64,000 nt of DNA from Pyropia yezoensis (lineage: Eukaryota > Rhodophyta > Bangiophyceae > Bangiales > Bangiaceae), in the NCBI GenBank assembly GCA_009829735.1, contig CM020618.1, positions 10,197,119 through 10,261,118 of the forward strand, in the 5' to 3' direction. Shown in pieces: positions 11,625-23,415 of this stretch. The translations under genes and the position numbers were made by a program. Each line of letters begins with the position of its first letter. Within the stretch, counting starts at the first letter, position 1. The notes under the pieces were generated by a model. It was not told the origin of the DNA, ran no database searches, and saw nothing but the letters and a program-made list of their open reading frames with translations.

Positions 11625-12424
11625 TGTGCCTTGCGGTCGTCGGGCACCTGAGGATGGGCGGGGGGCCGCGCGTCCCCGACGTGCCGGCGGCTGCGCGTGT
11701 GCAGACCGACGGCCTCGGGAGTGACGGCCAAGGTAGCAGCTGTCGGTGCGGCCATTTTGGGCGCGGAGCCACGAACGTACACCTGTATATGTTGATACAC
11801 AGCACTAAATTTCGCTGAGGCAGCGTTACTCAACCAACATGATTGTCCTGACTTGTCCATTGAAACGGCCCTCAGAGCCTCTGAGTCAGAGGTCAGTACA
11901 GACTATAGGTATTTACATTTTGTGACAGTCACGCTGACAGAAACCTCGTTTTCTTCTTTTTGCCTACACCCCGACCTCCTCGTGGCATCTGACGCCCGAC
12001 CGGCCGACCCTCGCGGTGCTCATCATGACGGGAGCGGCCCACGCGACGCGCGCTGCGCAGCACTGACTTGGTCGCTGCGTTTCTCTGGGCTCTCATGGCC
12101 CCCTTTGCTGGCACAGCCGCCGGCCCGCCAGCGGCGGCGGTGCCCGCGTCGCCGTCCCTGGGGGCACCCGCCGCCCGGCCTGCCCCCGGCGGCACGCCGG
12201 TGTCTCGACCGCGCGGTCGCTGCTGCGGGCGAACGGACCAGCTTGTTTTCGCTGTGGTCACTGCGTGGGCGGCGGCGCCCCGAGCCCCGCGGTCTCGCCC
12301 GTAAGCACGTGAGGCGGTGGGGGTCTGGGGGGCCTTCTCCCCCCCCTCTGCTCACACTGCGCCCTCCTTCGCTGCGCGCCTGGATTGGTGCCGTAACGGG
12401 TGCTCTGCCTGCCGGCGGCGTGCC
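11625..12424. other. Divergent intergenic region, PEX14 and NT-C2 gene
   Basis: About 800 bp lie between the two divergent starts. It contains a less GC-rich patch at 11770-11960. No gene is supported, and the short frames on both strands are GC-driven. Confidence 0.45.
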
Positions 12425-13810
12425 ATGGCCGGTGAGGTGTGTGCGGCCTCGCGCTTGCCGGTCGCCATGCCCGCGACCATCCGTTCGGCGCTTGCGACGG
12501 GCCGCGTACTGGCGGCCCGCCCTGCCAAGGCCGCCCGTCGACGCGGCAAGGCCGCCCACACGTTTGCATTTACGCTGACGCCCACCCGGCTTTCCGACTT
12601 GCCGGCGGGGCTGTACCGCCTGCGGTTTTGCCGGGGCGTCAAGGTCGCCGTCACGCCGGTGGTGGAGCTCGCGCGGCCCGACTCGGCGGCGGTGGATGCG
12701 TCTGCGGGCGGGCTGGACTGGCCGGCCGGTGGCGGGTCCATGACGCTGCTGGCTACGCTGTACCGGGATGAGCGGTCCTGTGAGGACCCCGACGAAGACA
12801 GAGGTGACGACGCTGACGACGGCGACGGAGGGGGAGTGGAAAGGGAAGCGGGGCTTCCGTTTGACGTCAAGGACGCCAAGGTTACGCTTCTCCGCGTTTC
12901 CTTGGAGTCCCACACGGAGGCCACGCTTGGGAAGGCGCACTTTGACCTGTCCGCTTGTGCTCTCATCCCGGCCGGTACCACCCCTCTGTCGTTGCACCTT
13001 TCTGGCGGGGCCGTAGTGGAGCTACTGGTTGGGACCACTTACGTGGCGCGCGGCAGTTCGCGGCGAGCTGGCAGTGACGCGAGCTCCTGCCTGAGCTCCC
13101 TCTCCCTGGGCAGCACTGCGCCGTCGTTGTCATCGAGAGCCCCAAGCGACGACGCCGCATCGCGAACCTCCTCAGTGTCCACGACCGAGCGGCATCTCTT
13201 TGGTGGCGTTGGGGCAAGAGGAGAGGGGGGCGCCCGCCGCCGCGCCCGCCGTGCAGAGGCTGAGGCCGCCCGCCTGCGGCTCGAGGTGGCTGCCATGAAG
13301 GCAGAGCTGGCGGCTATGCGTGTTGGCCGCGTGAGTTTGGGCAGGCACGGCGGTGACGGCGGCGGCGGCGTCAGTGGTGCTGTCAGTAGCAGCAGCCGTC
13401 ACAGCTGTGCCGACAGAGGCGGCAGCGGCGGCGGCAGCTTGGCCGCGACGTCGCCCCTGCCGTGTGGTGTCACGGCGGAGCGACTGCTGGCAGAGCTGCT
13501 CGACACAAAAGGCGCCCTCGTCGCTGCTGTTGACGCGCGGCTGACGCTTGAGTGGGCGGTTGGCCAGGCCCGCCGCGACGATGCGCGGGTGGCAGCCCCC
13601 TTGGCCGAGGCGCTCGCGCGCCACGCGTCGCGACTCGAAGTTCAGCTTGCGGGCGCCATGACCGAGCTCCACACCCTCCGTCGCGGGGAGGGAGGGGCGG
13701 CGGCGGCACCTGTGGCGGGGGCCACCCCCGCCCGGGGGCGAGGGGGGGGGGTGGACACGAGTCGCGTGCGCCGGTATGACAGTGAGGACAGCAGTGATGA
13801 CTCGCCGTGA
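12425..13810 (+). CDS. NT-C2 domain and coiled-coil protein
   Basis: A 461-residue protein. Residues about 25-205 match the N-terminal C2 (EEIG1/EHBP1-type) domain: FAFTLTPTRLSDLPAGLYRL, a basic CRGVKVAVTP strand, a TLYRD strand, PFDVKDAKVTLLRVS and TEATLGKAHFDLSACA, then VVELLVGTTYVARGSS. An acidic insertion (about residues 118-135) interrupts the domain. After a serine-rich linker comes a coiled coil at about 273-305 (RRAEAEAARLRLEVAAMKAE) and a second alpha-helical Ala-rich stretch. In plants and animals such proteins link membranes to the actin or endocytic machinery; that role is inference here. The start at 12425 (gccATGGcc) is the first ATG in frame. Confidence 0.8.
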   Translation: MAGEVCAASRLPVAMPATIRSALATGRVLAARPAKAARRRGKAAHTFAFTLTPTRLSDLPAGLYRLRFCRGVKVAVTPVVELARPDSAAVDASAGGLDWPAGGGSMTLLATLYRDERSCEDPDEDRGDDADDGDGGGVEREAGLPFDVKDAKVTLLRVSLESHTEATLGKAHFDLSACALIPAGTTPLSLHLSGGAVVELLVGTTYVARGSSRRAGSDASSCLSSLSLGSTAPSLSSRAPSDDAASRTSSVSTTERHLFGGVGARGEGGARRRARRAEAEAARLRLEVAAMKAELAAMRVGRVSLGRHGGDGGGGVSGAVSSSSRHSCADRGGSGGGSLAATSPLPCGVTAERLLAELLDTKGALVAAVDARLTLEWAVGQARRDDARVAAPLAEALARHASRLEVQLAGAMTELHTLRRGEGGAAAAPVAGATPARGRGGGVDTSRVRRYDSEDSSDDSP

Positions 13811-14869
13811 ACGGGGGGTCGGCGGTGGCGTAATGTTCCTCCGGGTAGGCTGGGCTGGCTGGGTCATGCTGCAGCGGTGGGCGCTGCGCCGGCCCTCGTT
13901 CTTTACGTTCCACTGCGGTATGACGACCTGGGCGGTTGTGGCAGCCAACGGGATGGATGGACCCGTGGTCTGCACTACTGCTGCCCCGACCCAGCGTGGA
14001 TGACGGTGCCCAGGACGGGGCCAACGGGTTTGTATACGTTGACAGTAGTGAGTTAGTGCCGCTTTCCCCACTTTCTTGCGTCGGCTGGGAGTGGCGGCGG
14101 TGAGTACGGTGCAGCGGCCGGGTGCTCTTCATCGACTCCAGCGCATCGTCCACCCCCTCTTTGGTTGCTTCCCGCTGGATGGCGCCGTGGGTGGCACATG
14201 GTTTGTCCATTCGGCAGACTGGCCGACCTCGGCGGCCACCACATACGGGACGCGGGCGGACGGAGCGCCATCCCCTGCCCTGGTGTTGCTCACCAGCCCA
14301 CAGCAGATGCGTGAGCGGGAGAAGGGCGGCGGCCAGCAGGCGTCTCGCGTGTGACGCTCGGGTGGGGCACGGTCAGGGCCCCCGGCTGGCGTGGGCGCAT
14401 CGCCTCCAGGCGACCCTGTCACCCCTGCGAGGGCGCGCAGCAGCCGGTGCCACCCCACCATGGGGTCTGCCGCGGCTTTGGCGGCCTCAGCACTGCTGCG
14501 TGCGCCTGTGCCGCGGCGGCCTGCAATGGGGGCGACGTGCGGAGCGGGTGAAGGACCGTCCCGCGCCGCCATTGCCGTTGGGCTGGCCGCGCAGCGCGCG
14601 GGCACCCCAACCCACACGCACGGGGCACCAGTGCTGTTCAAAGTGCCCCGCCGCGGCGGGGCAGTTGCTACCCGTGCGCGAGGGTGAGCGGACCCGCCCA
14701 GGACGAGAGCGGATGGCGGGAGTTTTGTTCTAAAGCGACCACACTACCGTTGACAATTGTCCTGCCGTGTGCCGGGATGCGCCGACGCTGCACGGACACA
14801 GCTACCGCCAATGCCCCGCAAATAAGAGGCCCTATCCTCCCCCTTCCCTTGGCCACCCGCGGCGGCCCG
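13811..14869. other. Intergenic between converging genes
   Basis: A stretch of 1.06 kb between the NT-C2 gene (+) and the PLAA gene (-), which face each other. No frame carries recognisable protein sequence. Confidence 0.45.
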
Positions 14870-17800
14870 TCAGTCGACGGCAATCAGTGTGGCAATCTCG
14901 GTGGCCACCTGCTGACACCTGGGGGACAAAGGCGCCACAAGCGCGACCGCCGCCGCCGCGCCGAGCGTCATGGCAGCCTCGGTGACCGCCTCGTCATCAC
15001 CCGTCATGAGGGTGCCGAGGGCAACGGCCAGTTTGAATGCCACGAGCTCCTCCCGCTCGTGGCGAAGTCCCGTGACGGCCGCCTCGAGAGCCGGCGCCCG
15101 GTCCGCCGCGGGCGCCCGCGCCTCGCTCAGCGCCACTGCATAGTTGAGAAGCAGCACTGCAAACGTGTCGCGCGCGCGCGCGGGGGATGCGGACCCGCCG
15201 GCAGCGCGGCCAAAGGTGGTTAGGATGTCGGCCTGCCGCGTGCGGGCAGTGGAGGCCACCACCCGGTTGTGAAACAGGTTGACAGCAAAACGGCAGCCGA
15301 GCAACGCCACCGCACCAGGCGCCTTGGGGGGGACAGGGGCATCCTTGTCAGACATGGCGGCCGGGTCTGCAGGAAAGGCGGTGTTCACGTGGCGGAGGAC
15401 GTGCGTCAGGGCCACCCCGTTACGGCGACCAAAGAGGCAGGCCGCCCCTGAAGGGGTCGCCACGACCAGCCGAGCAATGTCCAGCACTGGGAAGACCTGC
15501 GAGGTAGGCCACTTTTCCAGGAGCGCTTCTATCGCTGCGCACTCCTCATCGCTGACGACGCCAGCGCCCGGGCCGGCCCCACGAAGGCCGCCGCCGCCAC
15601 CCAGCTTGGGCAGCAGCGAGCCGCAAACCAGCTCTACCTCCGCATCGGTGACGCTCGCGGTGCCCAGAGCGGCGTGGAAGTCCGCCAGCTTGGTACCAAT
15701 CTTCTCCAGCTGGTCGCTTGCCGACATGGTGACAACCCCATCGGGGTGAGGGATCAGCTTGCGGGGGGGTGGGGCGGGGCGCGAAGGTGCGGCGGCGGCG
15801 CCCCCACCACCGGGAATGTACCTGCCGGCTGTCAGAGGGCTGCCAATGCCCGCGGCAGCCCCCGCCGCTTCGCCAGCATTGGCCCGCGGGATGTAGCGAC
15901 CGCCGCCTGTCAGTGGGTCGCTCGACGCGGCGGTCGTCAACGTGGTCGCATCGGCGCCCGCCTGCGTCTCGATGAACGTGGCCACCTGGTCCAGGAAGTC
16001 CTGGTTCAGAGAGTTCGTATCTATGAACCGCTGCGCCGCCACGTACGTGTCTTCCCCGCGATTGTAGCCCAGCTTAACGTTAGGGATTCCCTCACCCAGG
16101 TCCACGTCAAACACATAGTCGTACCGTACGCCGTTGACCTCACCCCCGCTGCCGCTGCCGCCGCCACCCCCACCACCGCCCGGGCCATCCACAATGTCTC
16201 CAACCTTGGACCACTTGCTGTCTGAGGCTGACCACATGTGCACCTCTGCGCCGTCGCCATCGTCACGACGGACCATGCGGTTCTCACCGTCCTTGACACC
16301 GGGAGTGGACAGCGCCTTGGACAGAAGGGGCAGCTTCTTTGCATCCACGCCGCCAATGAGCTTAGTGCTCACCTTTCGAGCGGCCACGGACGCTTCAAAC
16401 ACCTCCAGCGCATCGGACCGCGCCACCCGCGACGGGTCCCGAGTAAACACTCTCGCTACCCCGTCCGAGCAACCAGTGATAAGGTCTCCCGAGTCAGCTA
16501 GCGCCACACTCCATACGCTCCCGGGGTGTGTTACCGTCTGCACGGTCTGCAACTGTAGCGTGCGCCCGTCGCTCTCAATCGTGACCCCTGACACTCGCAG
16601 TGCGTTGTCCTCTCCCCCACTAGCAACGGTCACCGCACTGCTGTCACCGCTGCCGGCCAACACCCGTGCATCAACGGTGTACACAAAGTTGCCGTCGTGC
16701 ACATCCGATGCCGCGGAAGAGAGTGTTAGCCCAGCCGACTGCTCCCACTTCCACAGCCGAGCGCTCGAGTCATTGGCAACCGAAATAAGCCCGCCAAAGG
16801 GCAGTGCCGCCAGCGCCCGCACCACGTCCGTGTGGCCCGTCACGGTGCTAGTGCAGCTGCCCGAGCCGACGTTCCACAGCTTCAATGTCCGATCCGCACT
16901 GCAGGTAACCACCACGCCCGTTGACGGCAAGAGCAGCGCGTCCCATACCGCCGCCTGGTGGCCAGTCAGGGTGGCAACACACTTGGCAGACACATCTGCG
17001 TCGCCGAGAAAAGGAGAGGGAACGACCACGAAGGAGGGGAAGAAAAAAACCACACAGAGGAAAAAAGAGGTCAGGTGTCAGCCAGGGAGAGACACAGCAT
17101 TGCTACCCCACACAAGCCACCCATCGTCCCAGTTGTCGGGCTCCAGCAACAGACAAGGACGGAGCAGCCTCGGGCACAGCCACACAAGCCGCAGCAGTCC
17201 GGGCGACAACGTACCCGACTCCTCCCCTGACGCGTCCAGCAACCACACCCGCGCCGTCTTATCCCACGACGCCGACACTAGCCGATTGCCATCCGCGGCA
17301 GACAGCGAGCAGACAGCGTCCGTGTGGCCACGAAGAGTGCAGAGGCAATCCCCGGTGGTTGTATCCCTGTTGTGCCGTCCCCAGGAAACACAGGGCAGGC
17401 ATACACCAAGCAGGAAAGACTGGCATCAAGCCGAGTGGAAAAACGACAGTGTCAGTCATCCAATCTGATCCCATGGGGTAGCCCTCTTCTCGACAGGCCC
17501 ACACGCCCAGGAACAGGGCACAGTCGACCGCGACACAGGTATTCCCATGGGTCAACCTCTCGAATGACTGCTCACCCCAAGAGTCACCGAGCCATCACTC
17601 GACAAGCCTACCAGATGCGAATGGTCTTGTCCGCAGACCCCGACGCCAGCAGCGCTCGGCCGCCCTCCGCGCCGACCAAGAGCACCGCTAGCGTGACGAC
17701 AAAGTGGTCGTGGCCGCGGAGCACCCGCGTTGGTTCCAACGGCAGGAGTCCGCCATCGCAAGACGGCTCCCAGATACACACCGTCGCGTCGCGGGAGGCG

Positions 17801-17916
17801 GTCGCATAGCCGCCGCCAGGGAGCGCCACCACCGCCCGCACGTCCGATGCGTGGCCCCGAAGTTCCGCCCGGAGCCGGTACGCAACCAGGCCAGGAGGGG
17901 CACCAGCGGTGGCCAT
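14870..17916 (-). CDS. PLAA: PLAA/Doa1-type ubiquitin-binding WD40 protein
   Basis: Cdc48/p97 cofactor that binds ubiquitin and acts in ubiquitin homeostasis and degradation. Three exons: 17916-17612, 17366-17215 and 16995-14870, joined in phase, giving 860 residues. Residues 1-350 form WD40 repeats ([77 protein letters not shown]). About 385-496 is the PFU domain ([20 protein letters not shown], then [20 protein letters not shown] and [20 protein letters not shown]). About 570-860 is the armadillo-like PUL domain. The order WD40-PFU-PUL is diagnostic. Gly runs in the PFU region and a Pro/Ala/Gly linker make it longer than human PLAA (795). The start at 17916 follows directly on [15 protein letters not shown]. 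Confidence 0.94.
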
Positions 17917-20422
17917 CTTGATTGTGTGAACGACCAGATGAGCTGCCCGTCAAATGTGAAGGGTGTGAAGGGAGAGACCGCACCAGCAGGAACGCGGTTG
18001 TTGGCGGAAGCAGTTGACGGGCGGGTGGGATCGGTTAAGGGTGAGGACGATGCGTCATGTAGGGGAGACAAAGAAGTGGGATGGCGACTGTCACTGCGCG
18101 GCAGTGTGACAGCATTTCACGATTATTTCACAATCAGTCGATTCACAAGAAATCTGGACAACAGATAGTTTCGGAGTTTCGCTGTGTTGGATTTTCTGCT
18201 CGATTACAAAGCAGCACCGTGAGATAGTTTGCCTTATCGTGCTTTTCTATAAAATGCCCGGACACCGTGCTGCGGCGTTTCTCATGTCGGAGGTGGACCA
18301 CCAAGTCGCGAGGGCGTAGGCAGCCAATGGCAGCTGGGGCAGCCCAAGCCCGTTCAAGTGCCTGGGCCTGCTTCCTGTACTCTGGTGAGTGCCGCTGACC
18401 AAGGCCAGACCTCACGGGAGAAGTCTATCTGTGAGGCGAGTTGGCTGCTTGCCTGGTGGCCCCGTCTCTGCGATCGATCGAGGCCAGTTCCCAACAGTCC
18501 CAGCGTGAATGGGATGTGCAAAATGTTTAAGCTTACCCTGTACATTTCCTGGCACATCGCGATAATTCTTGAGATCGACCGACGACGGCTCGACAGCCAC
18601 ACATTGACAGGACTCGAGTTGGCAGGCCACTTCTTGAAATATGTGGAATGCTTCTGGTAGCGGATTGTCCATCACCGTCGTCGCCGCCACCGTCGTCGTC
18701 GCCGCGATCTGGCCCGCCGGCGATCGGCGGCGGCGGCGACGGCGGCGGCGGACGCGATGGTGGCGGCGACGTCACGGATGGTGGTAACGATGATGCTGTG
18801 CTGTCGTACTGCTCGCCGTCCATATTTTTTGCGGCGGTGGGTGTCCGTTGCGACGGTGGCGGCGGCCCCATCCGTGGTGATGACGGTGGATAACGGTCGT
18901 CACGTCGGTGGGCTTCAGCATCGGCGGTGGCGGTTGATGGCGACCTCGACGGCGACGGCAAGTGTACTCGTCTGTGGTGGTGAAGGGCAGGGGGGGAGGG
19001 GGCGGCGGCGGAGGGGGAGAGGGGGCGGTGGAGTGGGGGGACGGGGGCGGTGGAGCCGGGGGGGGGGGAGCGGTGGAGGGGGGGGGGGGGGGGGGCTGCG
19101 GTGGATGTGGGTGGTGAGCGACGGTGGAGGTGGGGATAGTTGCTGTGGCGGTAGTGGTGAGCGACGGAGGGGGGGGGATGGTTGCGGTGGTGTTGGATGG
19201 GCTGTCGGCGGGGGAGGAGGGTCGGCGCGGCGGCGGCGGGCTCGTTTGCTGAGGCGGCGGGCTCGTCTGCGGCGGCGGCAAGGGCGGTTGCGTTCATCCA
19301 CGGCGGCAAGAGGTGTCCACGTCTGGCGATTGAGGTGGGGGGAGGTGCACGACGGCGGCAGTGGTGTAATGAGGGGCCGAAGGGGGTGGCTGCTGCGGTT
19401 GTGATGGTGGGGGTGGGAAGGAGGGGACGGCGCAGAGAGTGGCGGGTGGGGGGGGACGGTGGTGTGGAAAGCTATATGGAGGGTGGGGGGGAACTTTTGG
19501 TAGTGCGCTTGTGGTTGTGCGGGTGGTGGATGCGTGAAGAGGCGATGGATGGTAGGAGGGGGGTTCATGGTGGGGGGGTGGGGGGGGAGGTGGGTGCTAG
19601 AGCTGGTGGGGTGCTTGGGGGGAGGAGGCGCTCGGGGGCCGGAGGGGTCGTTGGGGGCGACCCCGCCGCCTCTGTTCTTTTATCACTAGTTTTTCCTTAC
19701 TTTCTTCTCCCCTATCGTTGAGGTGATGGGCGAGTTTTTTGGCCGGTTGTTGTGACTGCTTTTCAGGTGAAGGGAACTGTAGCGGTGGCGGCCGTGGGCT
19801 TTTCGGCGGTTGTGGAGAGGGACGGCTGCGGCGATGTCGTCGCTGTGGCGGTTTTCCGCCGCGGTGGTGCACGTTGCCGCCTCCGGTGGTGACGACAACC
19901 AGATGGAGGTGGCGGTGGCGGCGATCGTGCTTTGGGGGAGCAGTCGAGCGGCGACTGCGATTGTGGCTGCGGGGGGGGAGTGGCGGTCGCTACTGCGCGC
20001 TGAGGTGACAGGGTTGAAGGAGCGGCGGTCGCGCAGGTGCCACCGCTGGGGACGTTGTTTGTCCTGGTCCGTCGTGGTGGAGGAGGGATGGGGGGAGTGG
20101 ACACGACGGCTGCGTTGACGTGCAGACGGGGGCCGGAGGAGGGGACAGCTGTTGTCGTCGTGGTACGAGTGGGGGGGGGGGCTGCGATGATTGTGCCGGC
20201 TGTGTGGGGATGGCCGTGAGGGGCTCGACGTTGGGAGGGGCCAGAAAATGGTCGCAGAGTGCTCGTGATGTAGGAGCTTGGTTGGGTGCTGCGCCGGGGA
20301 TTTGTGCCGGGGGGAGCTTCGTGCTGGGGGGGGGGCGGGTGTAGGCAGAGGGGTGGGGTGTTTGGGGAAGGGGCGGGGGCAGGGGTAGACTAAATAGTTG
20401 GGTCGCCACCGCAGTTCTTTTT

Positions 20423-20720
20423 CTCCTTGTGTTGGGGGTGACAGGCACGCTTCGTCGCAGTTTGTGACGGTGGAAAGCCGCTGTGGGGGTACCGCGGCGG
20501 TGGGCTCGTGGGGGGACCGGGCCGCCACCGCCACCGCCACCCCCACCGCCACCGCCACCGCCACCGCCACCGCCACCGCCACCGCCACCGCCACCGCCAC
20601 TCCTTGTGTTGGGGGTGACAGGCACGCTTCGTCGCAGTTTGTGACGGTGGAAAGCCGCTGTGGGGGTACCGCGGCGGTGGGCTCGTGGGGGGACCGGGCC
20701 GCCACCGCCACCGCCACCGC
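20423..20720. repeat. 177-bp direct repeat with hexamer tails
   Basis: A unit beginning CTCCTTGTGTTGGGGGTGAC at 20423 recurs at 20600, period 177 bp. Each copy is about 100 bp of unique sequence followed by a CCACCG tract. The two unique parts look almost identical, suggesting a recent duplication by slippage or unequal exchange. Confidence 0.7.
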
Positions 20721-20865
20721 CACCGCCACCGCCACCGCAACCGCAACCGCCACCGCCACCGCCACCGCCACCGCCACCGCCACCGCCACCGCCACCGCCA
20801 CCGCCACCGCCACCGCCACCGCCACTGCCACTGCCACTGCCACCGCCACCGCCACCGCCACCGTC
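20520..20865. repeat. CCACCG hexanucleotide tracts
   Basis: Two blocks of (CCACCG)n, about 20520-20600 and 20700-20865. The second holds a few variant CCGCAA and CCACTG units. They read as alternating dipeptides on either strand and account for the long open frames here. Confidence 0.85.
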
Positions 20866-21130
20866 GGCGGCGGCCGCCGCGTCGCCGTGCCTGCCGCCAC
20901 CCGGGTGTGGCCGCAACGGCACGCCGGGGTGGCGATGATGGTGGGGGGACGACGGTGGTGGATGTGGGTGGAGGACAGGGTGGGGAACGACGGTGCGTGC
21001 ACCCAGAAGAAAAAGCTTCTGGTAGCTGCCAGTGGTCAATGGGTGCTTCTGGGCCTCACGCTGGAGATCACCGTAAAAACGGGGTGCCAAATTATCTTGT
21101 ACATCGTGTTCCGTGGCGAATTTTGCGATA

Positions 21131-21216
21131 GGACGCTCGGCTGGAGCGCCGGAGGGAGACCCATCCGCTCTGAGGACGCTCGGCTGGAGCGCCGGAGGGA
21201 GACCCATCCGCTCCGA
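21131..21216. repeat. Tandem duplication of 43 bp
   Basis: Two head-to-tail copies, 21131-21173 and 21174-21216, each starting GGACGCTCGGCTGGAGCGCC and differing at one position near the end. No coding meaning is visible. Confidence 0.8.
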
Positions 21217-22263
21217 GGCCCCACGAAGTCACCAAGTCGATACAGGCGCGCCACGAGGACGCAGAGGCTAGCCCAGCCTCCTTTTCGAAGTGGCCGGTGC
21301 GTGTGCCATGGTGAGAAGGCGATCAGTTGGACATGGGTTCTCTGCAGAGTGACCTCACGTCATTGCCGAAAGGCAGGCAGACGACTCTGTTTCTGACACG
21401 AACAATCAACGTCCCCGCGGTTCCCACAACACGAGAAAATGGGAGATCCTCTGTGGATCAACTGCTCTTTGCTCGTCCAATGGCAAGCCGCCATGAAATT
21501 CCAACTTGTGTGGGGCAGCGTCGAAAGCTCCCTGACGCGGTCTGGAGGCTGCGGCGTTCCGAGCCCATTTCAGGCCTGGCTGGTGTCTGCGGCTGCGACG
21601 TTCCAGCCAATTGGGGGCAGGGGCGCCCCCAGTGCCTCAGTTAGCAGATGGATCGGCCGGAAGCCGACCTGGGGAATCGTATCGTGCGGCGTTTGCACCC
21701 CATTCTGGAGGGCCACCCGGCGCGGTGCGGAGGTTTTTTCAGCGAATAAGTGGGTCACAGAGTGGCCCAACAGGAGCAACGGAGAGGCCTTCTTTTCGGG
21801 CCAGCGGGTGACACGTCCGGCGGGGAGATACAAATCGCGAGCTTTTCCACGTGAGGCAAACGAGATGATTGGAATTCCCGGGCCTGGTGGCTGGAACGTT
21901 TTGCCTCAGTCCGACGTAGTGTCCGGACCACCCCCGCCCAGGCCAATGGAACAGTGTCTGAACAGACGGCGCAAACGCCGCACGTTCTTGTCCGGGCATT
22001 TTATAGAAAAGCACGATATGAGACTTGGTTGTCCTGTCCGACGGCCATGACGGCACTCATCCAGTCGTTCAGCCATTGCCGTGCGCCGACGAGCCACACC
22101 CTCTCTCCACAGTGCAACCCTGCGACACAAGCAAGCGCTTCACCCACGGCATCCCCGCATCAGCTACATACCGGGTCCAAGAAGCAAACGGTCCTGAACC
22201 ACCAGCGCCGTGTCCAGTATATCCTCCTCTCCGCTCCTCACCGCCCCACACCTACAGCACCTC

Positions 22264-23122
22264 CTACTCATGGCATTCGCCGCGCAGAAGCCGGGCGAGT
22301 CCGTCGGCGACGCCCGTCCGGATCTCGGCGCTTACCCCCCCCGCGCCGAGGAACATGTCCCACAGCGCCCACGCGAGGGCGTCACTCTCCACCGCCCCCA
22401 CCGGCTCCCCCTTGATGGCCATGGTCACCCGCCCCGCCCCGTCGCGGGAGAGGGTCACCTCGGTGCCGACGGGGAGGGTGCCAACCTTTTTCCACCACCC
22501 CGCAAACGCGGCCATCCCCGCCTTGCCGTCCGTGTGGCGGTGCGCCTTGGCCGCCACCCGCAGCCGCGGCTTGAGCGCCCGCTCAAAGCCGTGGAGCATG
22601 TGGCCGCCCGTCACCTCCCGCGCCACCACCAGCCGGAGCGTCGCGGGGCAGCCGCGCGGTGCGCAGAGGGCCGTCCACACGGCCGGCGTGGCCAGCAGGT
22701 CCGCCCCCGTCACGGGCGGTGCGGCGGCGGCGCCCCCCGCCGGCGCCGGTGGGGGGGGCACCGCCGCCGCCAGCGCCGCGCGGTCCGCGTAGAGGCCGAG
22801 CGCGTAGACCTTGACCTTTAGGGGGGTCATGGCGCGGACGCCAGCGCCAACGAGCACGCCCGCCCCATCGGGGAGGGCGGTAAGGAAGACCGCCCGCGTG
22901 GCGGGCTCCATCACCGCCGCGGCGGGCACGCCCGCCGGGGGGGGGGTCAGCACCGTGTTGTCGGGCAGCACCCACGAGGAGAGGGACGCCAGGGGTACCT
23001 TGACGCCGGGGGGGGGGGGGGCGTCCGCCGCCGCGCCGGCGGTGGGGGAGGAAACCACCGCCGCAGCTGCCGCGGCGGCAGCCGCGGCGGCGGCGGTGGC
23101 CAGCTGGGTTCCGCTGCGGGTG

Positions 23123-23169
<47 letters not shown>

Positions 23170-23415
23170 TCCACCTCCACCCCCACCAGCGTGGAGCGCG
23201 GGCCGCGCAGCGGGCGGGACGGCAAGGCCGGGGGCGGCCAGCCGGGCGGCCGTCGCGGCCGTCGCCGCCCCCCCATACGCGCAGAGGGCCCGGGGCCAGG
23301 CGGTGGGCGCCCCCGCCGCCCCGCCGCGCCCCGGGCTGCCGGCCGCGGCGGCGGTGGCGGCGGTGGCGACGCGGGCAATCGCCCCGAGAGCAGGACGAGA
23401 CGGCAAGCGCGGCAT
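22264..23415 (-). CDS. Chalcone isomerase-like protein
   Basis: A 383-residue protein. The C-terminal half (about 168-383) matches the chalcone isomerase fold family: MEPATRAVFLTALPDG, LVGAGVRAMTPLKVKVYALG, LYADRAALAAAV, CPATLRLVVAREVTGGHMLH, then GFERALKPRL and SRDGAGRVTMAIKGEPVGAV. Red algae lack classical flavonoid synthesis, so a non-catalytic or fatty-acid-binding (FAP-like) member is more likely than a true chalcone isomerase. The first 150 residues are low-complexity, with a run of about 25 glycines and an Ala run. The start MPRLPSRPALGAIARVATAA at 23415 looks like an organelle-targeting peptide. An insertion of Pro/Ala/Gly interrupts the domain. It is intronless. Confidence 0.78.

Larger units (their letters stand above)
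18235..22018. repeat. Divergent inverted repeat pair flanking a 3.7-kb island
   Basis: The left arm at about 18235-18280 contains TATCGTGCTTTTCTATAAAA, then TGCCCGGACA and, after a gap, GCGGCGTTT. The same string occurs reversed at about 21972-22018. Identity is near perfect over the first 30 bases and patchy to about 45, and sequence outside the arms is unrelated. Each arm has a TATAAAA core. It could be terminal repeats of an old mobile element (a TA dinucleotide sits at both outer edges) or two copies of a dispersed promoter-like repeat. Confidence 0.5.
17917..22263. other. Repeat-rich gene desert
   Basis: No gene is supported over 4.3 kb. Plus-strand composition swings from mixed (17.9-18.65 kb) to strongly G-rich GGTGG/GGCGG sequence (18.65-20.35 kb), then to CCACCG hexamer tracts (20.5-20.86 kb) and back to mixed sequence. 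Long open frames in 18.6-21.0 kb exist only because simple repeats lack stop codons. Separate entries cover the flanking inverted repeat, the 177-bp direct repeat, the hexamer tracts and the 43-bp tandem. Confidence 0.6.

Noticed and set aside
18533..21396. Several long open frames on both strands (up to about 440 codons)
   Set aside because: They are dipeptide or tripeptide repeats forced by GGTGG, GGCGG and CCACCG tracts that lack stop codons, with no ordered segment.
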